33,230 nucleotides of DNA from JBPCOB01 sp051000715 (lineage in GTDB: Bacteria; Actinomycetota; Actinomycetes; JALYNC01), in NCBI GenBank assembly GCA_051000715.1, contig JBPCOB010000128.1, forward strand, positions 1 to 33,230, read 5' to 3'. Of the stretch, positions 16,865-26,094 are shown one piece after another. The first letter of the stretch is position 1; every line of letters starts with the position of its first letter. The position numbers were made by a program, and so were the translations under genes. The notes beneath the pieces were generated by a model. The model made no database searches. It had not been told where the DNA came from and saw only the letters and a list, made by a program, of their open reading frames with translations.

Positions 16865-17817
16865 ATGTTGCGCAACGTGGCGGTGCCGGTCGCCGACGGC
16901 GTGGCGGCGTTCGAGCTCGGCGTGATGTGCGAGGTGTTCGGGCTCGACCGCAGCGCCCAGGGCTTGCCCCGGTTCGACTTCGCGGTGTGCGCGGTCGAGG
17001 AGCCGCCGTTGCGCACGACCTCCGGCTTCCTCATCGACACGCCGTACCGGCTCGAACGGCTGGCCGAGGCCGACCTGATCGCGGTCCCGGCCTGGCGCAT
17101 CGACGAACGTCGCTTTCCCGAGCCACTGCTCCAGGCCCTGCGGGACGCGGTCGACCGCGGCGCCAGGGTCATGAGTGTCTGCTCGGGCGCGTTCGTGCTG
17201 GCGGCCGCCGGGTTGTTGGACGGCCGGCGGGCGACCACCCACTGGATGTACGCCGACCGGCTGGCAGCGGACTATCCCGACGTTCGGGTCGACCGCGACG
17301 TCCTCTACGTCGACGACGGTCAGGTGCTGACCAGCGCCGGCACCGCGGCCGGTATCGACCTGTGCCTGCACGTCGTCCGCCAGGAGCTGGGCGCGACGGT
17401 GGCCAACGCCATCGCCCGGCGGATGGTGGTACCGCCGCACCGCGACGGCGGTCAGGCGCAATACGTCGAGGCGCCGGTGCCGGACCTGGGGCGTGGCGAC
17501 CAGCTCGACCACGTGCTGGCCTGGGCGGTAGAGCACCTCGCCGAGCCGCTGACCGTCGAGGACCTTGCCGCCCGCGCCCTGATGTCGCCGCGCACCTTCG
17601 CCCGCCGGTTCCGCGGCGCGACCGGCACCACACCGCACCACTGGCTGCTCGGCCAGCGGGTGTTGGTCGCTCAGCGGCTGCTCGAGGCCGGCGAGCTGAG
17701 CGTCGAGGCGATCGCCGGCGTCTGTGGGTTCGGCAGCGCGGCGACGCTGCGCCAGCAGTTCACCCGCTGGCGCGGCACCTCGCCGCAGGCCTACCGGCGC
17801 ACCTTCCGCGCGGCGGT

Positions 17818-17821
<4 letters not shown>
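16865..17821 (+). CDS. AraC-family regulator with GATase1/DJ-1-like N-terminal domain
   Basis: Transcription factor of 318 aa. The N-terminal part (about 1-185) is a DJ-1/PfpI-like domain with the elbow segment VMSVCSGAFVLAAAGLLDGR, then RATTHWMYADRLAADYP. The C-terminal part (about 215-318) has two AraC helix-turn-helices: LTVEDLAARALMSPRTFARR and LSVEAIAGVCGFGSAATLRQ, ending with the WRGTSPQAYRR family signature. GbdR, CdhR and FtrA share this design. ATG 16865 opens MLRNVAVPVADGV, the expected domain start; CATACT lies 6 nt before it. Earlier in-frame extension to 16664 is spurious. The likely target is the upstream Rieske oxygenase gene. Its stop overlaps the convergent DUF255 gene by 4 nt. 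Confidence 0.93.
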
Positions 17822-19848
<2,027 letters not shown>

Positions 19849-20086
19849 GTCGTCAGCATGCCCAATGGCCCGCTGGCCGGACAGCCTCCGAACCCCCGCG
19901 CTTGATCCAGATCCCGTGTACCGGCCTGTCGGCCGCCAAGTATCTGGTCACCAATATCTGGATCGCTTCCGGGCGCCCCGCCAGCGGTACCTGCGGCGCG
20001 AGTCGACGCTGCCGGTGGCCTGCGCTTCGGACGGTCCGGCATCCAGCTCCCATAGGGTGCTGCGGCCAGGCCGCCTGGGAGGTCAG

Positions 20087-20626
20087 ATGGAGGACCGGCT
20101 GGTTCTTCGGGCATTTCGCAAGGAAGACCTGCACTTCCTCGACCGCCTGTCAACAGATCAGGAAGCACTGGGTCCCTTCGAGTGGACCGGGTTCAGCGAT
20201 GCCCAGACGTGGCGCCGCCGCTGGGAACAGGACGGGTATGTCGGTGCCGAGTCAACTGCTCTCGCGGTCGTCTTGGGTGACGGCACCATTGCCGGCGTCG
20301 CGAGCTGGCGAGTGAAGAGTGCCGGCGTCTGCTACGAGATCGGCCTTGCCCTGCTGCCGGAGCACCGCGGCCGGGGACTAGGGACCAGAGGGCAGCAGCT
20401 CCTAATAGACCATCTGTTCGAATACACAACAGTGCACCGGTTGGAAGCCCTCACCGACTCAGAAAACGTCGCCGCGCAAAGGGCACTGGAACGTGTCGGG
20501 TTCGAGCGGGAGGGGGTTCTTCGCGGGAGGTACTTCCAACGCGGCGATTACCGGGATTTGGTGATCTATGCCCGCCTTCGGGACAGCACCAATTCCCGTC
20601 GACGTCCTGACGCTCCGGGAGGCTGA
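20087..20626 (+). CDS. GNAT family N-acetyltransferase (RimJ/RimL-like)
   Basis: Acetyl-CoA-dependent N-acetyltransferase of 179 aa. The segment VLRAFRKEDLHFLDRLS is the usual RimJ-like opening. Motif A is IGLALLPEHRGRGLGTRGQQ with the R-G-R-G-L-G acetyl-CoA loop. The SENVAAQRALERVGFEREGV and RGRYFQRGDYRDLVIYARL segments complete the fold. ATG 20087 has GGGAGG 4-9 nt upstream. The longer frame from 19793 overlaps the start of the DUF255 gene on the other strand and is rejected. The acceptor could be a ribosomal protein N-terminus, an antibiotic or a small metabolite; sequence does not decide. The gene converges on the ATPase gene. Confidence 0.9.
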   Translation: MEDRLVLRAFRKEDLHFLDRLSTDQEALGPFEWTGFSDAQTWRRRWEQDGYVGAESTALAVVLGDGTIAGVASWRVKSAGVCYEIGLALLPEHRGRGLGTRGQQLLIDHLFEYTTVHRLEALTDSENVAAQRALERVGFEREGVLRGRYFQRGDYRDLVIYARLRDSTNSRRRPDAPGG

Positions 20627-20657
20627 CCGCGCAGCTCGCACGCCTCCGTCGGCAGGG

Positions 20658-21717
20658 TCATGGCTGGCGGGCGATGAAGTCGTGCATTCCGGGGACGGTG
20701 AACGCCAGAAGGCCGCGTTCCGGGGCGAACACCAGGCCCTTCTTGATCAGCTCGTTGCGTGCGATGGAGATGTCCGAGGTTCGGGGTTCATGGCCTTGGC
20801 AATGTCGCGCCTCGGCGAGACCGACCTTCACGTCCCCCACGTCGATCGGGCTACTCCGGGCGTTGTCCCACACGTGCTTCCCAATGGACTGAAGGAAGTA
20901 CGGGTAGCCGCGTGCGGTCGCGACAGCCGACGCAAGCCCCGCCGGAGCCCATTCGACCCCCCGGTTCAGCGCGGGGACGACGAACGCGTCCGCTGACGCC
21001 GCCTCGCTGAGCAGTCCGACGGGCCGGTAGTCGTGGAGCCGTTCCGCATAGCTCGTGGCTTCGGCGAGTTGCGCTGGCAGCGAAGGCAGTCCCGCTCCGA
21101 TGAAGGTCAGCGGAAGGGGGACGTCGGCCTGACCGAGGTGATGCACTGCGGTATTGAGGGCGGTGGGCTCCTCCGACGTGGCCTCCTGAAGCTCGTCGAC
21201 GAGGATGAGGACGCCGACTCCAAGCTCTCGTGCGGTCTCCCCGAGAACCTCGAAGAGCGCTGCAAGATCGTCAGCAAACCTTCCCGAGTCGGCGATACCA
21301 CGGATCGGGTCCACGTCGACGCCGACTGCTACTACCCCGGTGGGATCAACTTTGACGCTGAAGGCCTGGAACACACCGAGGAGTCGCTTCAGGCGAGGCT
21401 GAGGGTGGCGGCCAGTCGCCGTCCGCATGCCGCGGACCAATGCCTGGCTCAACGCGACGGATAACGAGGCCGACGCGCCAGCCTCAACCTTGGCCGTGAT
21501 CCAACCGCGGTCGCTTACCTGACTCAGGAGTTCATTGAGCAGTACGGTCTTGCCCACGCCACGCAGGCCGTTGAGCACCCAGCTGCGATCACCTTCCCCA
21601 GGTCCTTCGGCGCGCCGCCTCACCACGTCGAAGGCTTCCAGCAAAATCTCGCGACCGGCCAGCAGCGGAGGCCGCCGTCCCGCGCCCTGGGCGGTAAGGG
21701 TTCGCTACCGGGTCCAT
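20658..21717 (-). CDS. AAA-type ATP-binding protein, N-terminus displaced by a 1-nt frameshift
   Basis: P-loop ATPase with Walker A LNGLRGVGKTVLL, Walker B VLILVDELQEA, sensor-like LTFIGAGLPSLP, the ARGYPYFLQSIGKHVW segment and a C-terminal winged-helix-like end (SIARNELIKKGLVFAPERG). This domain reads cleanly from 21644 (TTG) to 20658, but no good start exists in that frame. From ATG 21717 a second frame gives MDPVANPYRPG. Removing one G from the GGG run opposite plus-strand 21685-21687 joins the two into NPYRPGAGRRPPLLAGRE, which is the standard opening of this actinobacterial ATPase family. So either the gene is inactivated or shortened, or there is a base error. Its cellular role is unknown. 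Confidence 0.8.
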
Positions 21718-21783
21718 GATCAAAATCAATCACAGCGTACAAGCTCTGCCCTCATACGTTCATATACTTGCTGATACGCACCT

Positions 21784-21814
21784 GAGGACTCCGCTCAGCG
21801 AGCGGCGTACTCCT
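21784..21814 (-). terminator. Candidate hairpin terminator at the end of the decayed stretch
   Basis: CCGCTC (21791-21796) and GAGCGG (21800-21805) form a perfect 6-bp stem with an AGC loop, and GAGGA/TCCTC (21784-21788, 21810-21814) extend it across an internal loop. It sits at the 3' end of the remnant ORF and just upstream of the AT-rich promoter region of the ATPase gene. Confidence 0.4.
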
Positions 21815-22260
21815 CCCCCGCATGGATCGAACCAGAGAGGGGGCTGCCGTTGCTCCAGTGTGCCCGTGGCCTGGCCGGGATCCGGGCAACGCGGTGAAAG
21901 GCGCCCGGAGTGTCAGCCGGAAGATTCGCCGCTGCTCGAACGAAGGCATGCAGGCGGTCATCGTGGGGCTCCAGCTCGACCTGGCCGAGGTAGCCATCGA
22001 CACAGCAGTGGATGCGGTCGAAGAATCCGTGCAACCCCGCCAGCCCGAGCCCCGCGAAGATCACGTTCAGCCCGTCAACCCAGTGGAGATGCGATCGGGG
22101 TCCTCAGGGACGAGGAAGACGGCATCGGCGGTGACCTCTCTCGCCCGGCGCCAGCGGAGTACGTCGCCGAAGCTGTCTCCATCGGTCAGAACGTGATCTA
22201 GTTGGACGGCCACCCATCGGTTCCGGTACGGACGCAGGCGTTCCGTCCGATCGCTCCTTC
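21795..22260 (-). pseudogene. Decayed coding remnants (possible DUF5678-like and aspartyl-protease-like pieces)
   Basis: This covers most of the 676-nt gap between the ATPase and the HTH regulator. One minus-strand frame, ending at 22067, reads RLRPYRNRWVAVQLDHVLTD, then GDSFGDVLRW and VFLVPEDPDR, which resembles short DUF5678-type proteins. A second frame, 22064-21795, offset by one base, reads VIFAGLGLAGLHGFFDRI and VELEPHDDRLHAF, reminiscent of the C-terminal end of retropepsin-like aspartyl proteases that often follow DUF5678 genes. No catalytic Asp-Thr/Ser-Gly motif is present, so the middle of such a protease would be missing. No start or ribosome site is convincing. Between 22260 and 22393 I see nothing. 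Family matches are from memory and uncertain. Confidence 0.35.
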
Positions 22261-22393
22261 TGGAAGGTCGGCGTCGGCCAGCCCGAACCTCGACCGGGTA
22301 CTTCTGGGGTGCGCCAACCGGGGTCCTTCGCCGCTCGAATGGCCCATCTACTGCACGGTAGGGCGTACGTGCCGGAGCCAGGCCGTCGTCGGG

Positions 22394-23053
22394 CTAGGGG
22401 ACCGCCCGCACGCAGCAGCGGCCGGGGCCGGGGTCCAGCACCATCGTGTGAGAATCATCGCCGGAGCCTTCCGCCACCCCGCGCAGCAGCTCCAGGTTGA
22501 GCCCGCACACCAGCTCCGTGAACTGCCGCGCCAGGCGATGGAAGGGGCAGTTGCGCAGGACCAGCCCGCCGTCCGGCTCGCGGGACGGCTCGAAGCCGTG
22601 CTCGTCCAACGCCGCCGGGAGCGACTCCGCCGAGGCGCCGATCTCCCGGCCGGTGTCGCGAGACATCCGGTTGAGCACCTCGCGGACCGGCGCACCGCTG
22701 CGCGTCGACTCTTCGACCGCGCCGGCAAGGAGCCATCCAGCGAGGTCGTAGCGCCGCTCGGGGACGCTCACCGCGACCTCACTGTCGGGGCGTCGGTACA
22801 ACTTGGCTGGCCGGCCCGCCCCCGGACCGGTTCGGCCGCCGAGCCGCCGGTACTCCACGGCAAGCAGTCCCTGCGCGGCGAGCCGGTCGAGGTGGAACGC
22901 GGCCGTGCTGCGGCGCAGCCCGAGCGCCGCGGCGGCGGCATCCCGGCCCACCGCCGACCCGCTGGCGGCCACGTGGTCATAGAGCGCGCGGCGTACCGGG
23001 CCCTCGAGCGCGGCAACCGCCGCCACCCGTTCCGACCGGGACCGCTCCGACAC
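22394..23053 (-). CDS. HTH transcriptional regulator with C-terminal cysteines (SufR/ArsR-like)
   Basis: The 219-aa product has an N-terminal winged helix (about residues 15-85): GPVRRALYDHVAASGSAVGR, then AAAAALGLRRSTAAFHLDRL and GLLAVEYRR. A middle helical region follows, then a C-terminal sensor-like segment with Cys169 (NCPFHRLA), Cys183 (LVCGLNLELL) and Cys213-Cys214 (GRCCVRAV). SufR-type regulators bind an Fe-S cluster through similarly placed cysteines; here the spacing is close for the first pair, but the third classical position is missing. GTG 23053 follows a TAGAAT box by 6 nt, so the mRNA is probably leaderless. It is divergent from folE and its promoter overlaps that of the folE operon, so it is the obvious candidate regulator of that operon. 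Confidence 0.88.
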   Translation of the reverse strand: MSERSRSERVAAVAALEGPVRRALYDHVAASGSAVGRDAAAAALGLRRSTAAFHLDRLAAQGLLAVEYRRLGGRTGPGAGRPAKLYRRPDSEVAVSVPERRYDLAGWLLAGAVEESTRSGAPVREVLNRMSRDTGREIGASAESLPAALDEHGFEPSREPDGGLVLRNCPFHRLARQFTELVCGLNLELLRGVAEGSGDDSHTMVLDPGPGRCCVRAVP

Positions 23054-23059
23054 GGTGCA

Positions 23060-23065
23060 ATTCTA
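23060..23065 (-). promoter_or_regulatory. -10 box of leaderless HTH regulator gene
   Basis: Minus-strand TAGAAT, a near-consensus -10, ends 6 nt before the GTG start at 23053. No ribosome site is present. The -35 position lies within the folE promoter, so the two divergent promoters interlock. Confidence 0.6.
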
Positions 23066-23078
23066 ACGCACGTCGGCC

Positions 23079-23108
23079 TTGACGGAAGAACGCCGCGCGC
23101 TCTAGCGT
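23079..23108 (+). promoter_or_regulatory. Promoter of the folE-SDR-RibD-C operon
   Basis: TTGACG (23079-23084) and TAGCGT (23103-23108) are separated by 18 nt, a good actinobacterial housekeeping promoter. An inverted TTGAC...GTCAA pair (23079-23083, 23111-23115) straddles the -10 box and could be an operator. It overlaps the control region of the divergent HTH regulator. Confidence 0.6.
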
Positions 23109-23173
23109 CAGTCAACTCCATCTTTAGAAAGCCCGCGGCGCACTATCTCCGCCGCCAGAGAGAGGACCACTCG

Positions 23174-23875
23174 ATGCCGCCCGATGTTCTATCGGCCCGG
23201 GGCGGGCTCATCCCCCGGCCGGACCGGATGTCGGTCGACCCGGAGGATGCCCGTCCGTGGGAGTCCGTGGGCCCGCGCCGGGTCGATGCCGAGCAGTGGC
23301 GCCGCTTCGAGAGCAACGTGGCCGAGATCCTCACGGCGCTCGGGCTCGACCTGGCGACGCCGGGCACGCAGACGACGCCGCAGCGGTTCCTCAAGGCGCT
23401 GTACGACGCGACGGCCGGCTACGAAGGGGATCACCAGCTCCTGACCGCTTTCCCCACCGAGTGCCGGGGTGGTCCGGACTGCCGGATCAGTCAGATCGTC
23501 GAGGGCCCCATCTCCTTCTACGCGCTGTGCGAGCATCACGCCCTGCCGTTCCATGGCGTCGCCCATGTCGGATACGTCGCGCACGAGCAGATCATCGGCA
23601 TCTCGAAGCTGACCCGGCTGGTACGGCTCTTCGCGCGCCGGTTCACGGTCCAGGAACGGCTCGGGCAGCAGATCGCGGACGCGCTCGTCGGTCTGCTGCA
23701 GCCGCACGGCGTCGCGGTCCGGCTCGAGGCCGAGCACCTGTGCACGCAGATGCGCGGCGTACGGGAAGAGCAGTCGAAGACGGTGACCTCCTTCTGGCGG
23801 GGAACCTTCGACGAAGACCCGGAGCTGCGGCGAGAGTTCCTGCACGAGGCTCGCGGCTCTTGCGGCGGGAGGTAA
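23174..23875 (+). CDS. folE: GTP cyclohydrolase I
   Basis: Converts GTP to 7,8-dihydroneopterin triphosphate, first step of folate and pterin synthesis. The 233-aa product has the zinc ligands Cys119 and His122 (LCEHHALPFHG) and Cys190 (EHLCTQMRGV); the 71-residue spacing between the two cysteines equals that of the E. coli enzyme. Also present are GISKLTRLVRLFARRFTVQE and the TPQRFLKAL segment. The N-terminal 40 residues are variable. ATG 23174 has GAGAGAGGA upstream. It is followed at 4 nt by an SDR and then a RibD-C reductase rather than by folP/folB/folK, so it is probably a specialised copy. A Cys-containing regulator is divergent. Confidence 0.93.
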   Translation: MPPDVLSARGGLIPRPDRMSVDPEDARPWESVGPRRVDAEQWRRFESNVAEILTALGLDLATPGTQTTPQRFLKALYDATAGYEGDHQLLTAFPTECRGGPDCRISQIVEGPISFYALCEHHALPFHGVAHVGYVAHEQIIGISKLTRLVRLFARRFTVQERLGQQIADALVGLLQPHGVAVRLEAEHLCTQMRGVREEQSKTVTSFWRGTFDEDPELRREFLHEARGSCGGR

Positions 23876-23879
23876 GGCT

Positions 23880-24563
23880 ATGGGTGAGGTCGCGCTGGTC
23901 TGCGGGGCCGGCGGGGCACTCGGGCAGGCGGTCGTTTCGGCGTTCGCCCTGCGCGGGGACCGTGTCGTAGCCGCCGCCCGCCGCCCGCTGACAGTCGATC
24001 CGATCGAAACCTGGACCGGGAGCGTGCGATCCGAGGTCGTCGACCTGGCCGCGCCGGACGAGGTGGAGGCGCTCTGGGACCGGCTCGCCGAGCACGGCGA
24101 GCGGCCCCGATGGCTGGTCAACACCGTCGGCGGCTTCGGCGGCGGCGACGTCGCCGGCACCGAGCCGGAGGACTACCGCAGGCTGCTCGACCTGAACCTG
24201 GCCACGACCTGGTGGTCCTGCCGGATCGCGGCCCGCCGAATGGAAGCGGGGGGCGCCATCGTGAACGTGTCCTCGCGAGCAGCCGTCTCCGGCGGAGCCA
24301 AGGCCGCCGTCTACGCCGTCGCCAAGGCGGGCGTGGTGCGGCTGACTCAGGTGCTCGCCGAAGAGCTGGCCAGCAAGTCCATCCGGGTCAACGTCATTCT
24401 GCCGTCGGTCATGGACACCGCGGACAATCGGGCGAGCATGTCGACCGCCGCGATGGCGCACGCCGTACCGACCGAGGACGTCGCGGCGGTCGTCACCCAC
24501 CTTTGCAGCGATGCTGCCCGTGCAATCACCGGCGCCACCATTCCGGTCTACGGCATGGCGTAG
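23880..24563 (+). CDS. SDR family oxidoreductase, dihydropteridine-reductase-like glycine motif
   Basis: NAD(P)-dependent short-chain dehydrogenase of 227 aa. The nucleotide loop reads VCGAGGALGQ, a GALG variant in place of the usual TGxxxGIG; the same GALG form occurs in quinonoid dihydropteridine reductases (GGRGALG). Catalytic residues are Ser132 (NVSSRAA), Tyr145 and Lys149 (VYAVAKAG), preceded by the LLDLNLATTWW helix with Asn. The C-terminus GATIPVYGMA is standard. It is 4 nt after folE and 3 nt before the RibD-C gene, so all three are one operon. A pterin substrate is inferred from context and the glycine motif; SDRs are too diverse for certainty. Confidence 0.9.
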   Translation: MGEVALVCGAGGALGQAVVSAFALRGDRVVAAARRPLTVDPIETWTGSVRSEVVDLAAPDEVEALWDRLAEHGERPRWLVNTVGGFGGGDVAGTEPEDYRRLLDLNLATTWWSCRIAARRMEAGGAIVNVSSRAAVSGGAKAAVYAVAKAGVVRLTQVLAEELASKSIRVNVILPSVMDTADNRASMSTAAMAHAVPTEDVAAVVTHLCSDAARAITGATIPVYGMA

Positions 24564-24566
24564 CAG

Positions 24567-25400
24567 ATGGCGCTGGACGCGATGGAGGTTCTGTACGAAG
24601 CGGACGGGTTACCCGCCTACGAGCTACCGGCAGAGCTGCGGGACGCATACGGCGGGCCGCTCGGGTTTCCGGAGCACCGGGTGTTCGCGAACTTCGTGTC
24701 CACGCTCGACGGCGTCGTCGCCATTCCCGGGACCGTCCAGTCGAACAAGGCGATCCGTGCCGGCAGCGAGGCGGACCGATTCGTCATGGCACTCCTGCGG
24801 GCGTGTGCCGACGTGGTTGTGATCGGTTCCGGCACGTTGCGCGGCTCTCCCCGCACGCGCTGGACGCCAGTCCACGCGTACCCGCCGGCTGCGGAGGCCC
24901 TCGGTGAGCTCCGTCGTAGGCGTGGCCAGCCACCCGAGCCGCAGCTCGCCGTGCTGACCGGCCGCGGCTCGCTCGACCCGGCGCACCCGGCGCTCCTCGC
25001 GGGTGCGCTGGTGCTGACAACGGATTCCGGCGCAGCCGCCCTGCGGAGCTCCCTGCCACCGGCGTCCACCGTGGTGAACCTTGGCCAAGGAACCCGGGTC
25101 GACCCCGGTCGCGCCCTGCAGGCTCTGCGCGAACGCGGTCATCGACTGATCCTGTCCGAAGCCGGCCCGCGGGCCTTCGGCTCACTTCTCGCCGCCGGTC
25201 TAGTCGACGAGCTGTTCCTCACCACCTCGCCGTTGATCGCTGGCCGGCCGGGACACAGCACCCGCCTCGGCCTGGTCGAGGGAGCAGACCTGGTGCCGGG
25301 CTCCCGCCTGCCGGCTCGATTGCTCAGCGTGCGCCGGGAGGCGGCCCACCTGCTCCTTCGCTACGAGTTCCCCTCGCCAGGCAGCCAGCCGGTGGGCTGA
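24567..25400 (+). CDS. RibD C-terminal/DHFR-like reductase
   Basis: The 277-aa product belongs to the RibD-C (pyrimidine reductase) branch of the dihydrofolate-reductase fold. Seen are VFANFVSTLDGVVAIPG at the start of the domain (about residue 38), ADVVVIGSGTLRGSP, PQLAVLTGRGSLDP, the cofactor strand RLILSEAGPRAFGSLLAAGL and VDELFLTTSPLIAGR. There is no deaminase domain, so it is a stand-alone reductase. It is third in the operon, 3 nt behind the SDR. Known relatives reduce a ribosylaminopyrimidine in riboflavin synthesis or dihydropterins in methylotrophs; with folE adjacent, a dihydropterin is an attractive substrate, but this is inference. Confidence 0.9.
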   Translation: MALDAMEVLYEADGLPAYELPAELRDAYGGPLGFPEHRVFANFVSTLDGVVAIPGTVQSNKAIRAGSEADRFVMALLRACADVVVIGSGTLRGSPRTRWTPVHAYPPAAEALGELRRRRGQPPEPQLAVLTGRGSLDPAHPALLAGALVLTTDSGAAALRSSLPPASTVVNLGQGTRVDPGRALQALRERGHRLILSEAGPRAFGSLLAAGLVDELFLTTSPLIAGRPGHSTRLGLVEGADLVPGSRLPARLLSVRREAAHLLLRYEFPSPGSQPVG

Positions 25401-25418
25401 CCGCCACGCGGCGAAGAC

Positions 25419-25862
25419 GTGCGGCAGCATGTGCCCGTGCCAGCCGACCTGCGCGTGACGGCGCGGGTAGTGGTGCCCGAGCGGGAGCTGTCCTGGCGCT
25501 TCTCGCGCTCGTCCGGGCCGGGCGGTCAGTCGGTCAACACCGCCGACAGCCGGGCCGAGCTGTCCTACGACGTCGCACGGTCGAGTGCGCTGGGCCCGAT
25601 ACAGAGGGCGCGGGCGTTGGAGCGGCTCGGGCCACGGTTGGTCGACGGCGTACTGACCCTGAGCGCCTCCGAGCACCGCTCGCAGCTGCGCAACCGCGAG
25701 GCGGCCGAGCGCAGGCTGGCCGAACTGCTGCGGGACGCCATCGCGGCACCCCCGCGGCAGCGCCGCCCGACCCGGCCAACCCGGTCAGCGGTCGAGAACC
25801 GGCTGGCGGTCAAGCGGCGCCGCGGTGAGGTCAAGCGGCTCCGGCGAACGACGGAAGACTGA
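25419..25862 (+). CDS. arfB: Peptidyl-tRNA hydrolase ArfB (ribosome rescue)
   Basis: Releases nascent chains from stalled ribosomes in the manner of release factors. The 147-aa product carries the catalytic GGQ in SSGPGGQSVNTADSRAEL, followed by the SASEHRSQLRNREAAERRL block and a basic tail ending KRRRGEVKRLRRTTED, which in this family inserts into the mRNA channel. Length fits ArfB/YaeJ rather than RF1/RF2. The start is uncertain among GTG codons at 25419, 25431 and 25437; none has a strong ribosome site. The gene follows the RibD-C gene by 18 nt and may be co-transcribed, although its role is unrelated. Confidence 0.92.
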   Translation: MRQHVPVPADLRVTARVVVPERELSWRFSRSSGPGGQSVNTADSRAELSYDVARSSALGPIQRARALERLGPRLVDGVLTLSASEHRSQLRNREAAERRLAELLRDAIAAPPRQRRPTRPTRSAVENRLAVKRRRGEVKRLRRTTED

Positions 25863-25902
25863 CTGCTCGATCGGCAGAGACCTCGGCCGACAGGCTGCGT
25901 GG

Positions 25903-26094
25903 CTAGGGGTCCCGAGCAGTTGGATCGTCTGGCCGGTCGAAGGACTTGGGCACCTTGCCGAGCTGCTTCTTCATCGACCGGTACAGCAGCAGGGTGGCGA
26001 CGGCGAGCAGGGTGACGATCAGCAGGGCCAGGGACCCGGCGCCGCTCGGCTCCGCGGCGGCGAGCACCCCGGCCGTCACAACGACGGTGGTCAT
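25903..26094 (-). CDS. Small single-pass membrane protein downstream of mca
   Basis: A 63-aa protein with two hydrophobic stretches, a short N-terminal one (VVVTAGVLAAA) and a strong one (GSLALLIVTLLAVATLLLYR), then a basic, polar tail MKKQLGKVPKSFDRPDDP. The ATG at 26094 overlaps the mca stop by 4 nt (ATGA), so translation is coupled to mca. In mycobacteria a small membrane-protein gene also follows mca. Function is unknown; the coupling suggests a role linked to mycothiol conjugates or simply conserved operon structure. Confidence 0.82.
   Translation of the reverse strand: MTTVVVTAGVLAAAEPSGAGSLALLIVTLLAVATLLLYRSMKKQLGKVPKSFDRPDDPTARDP

Noticed and set aside
19849..20086. The gap between the DUF255 and GNAT genes as a tRNA or attachment site
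   Set aside because: No cloverleaf or TTCRANY-like T-loop; only a 7-nt TATCTGG direct repeat 14 nt apart (19941, 19955), too short to interpret.
20658..21717. The AAA ATPase as a STAND-type or other phage-defence gene
   Set aside because: It lacks a recognisable effector domain or repeat sensor and no defence gene is adjacent; GNAT, decayed sequence and pterin genes give no defence context.
22202..23875. A 557-codon frame that would extend folE far upstream
   Set aside because: The extra 324 codons run antisense through the HTH regulator and have no ribosome site; folE motifs and a ribosome site fit ATG 23174.
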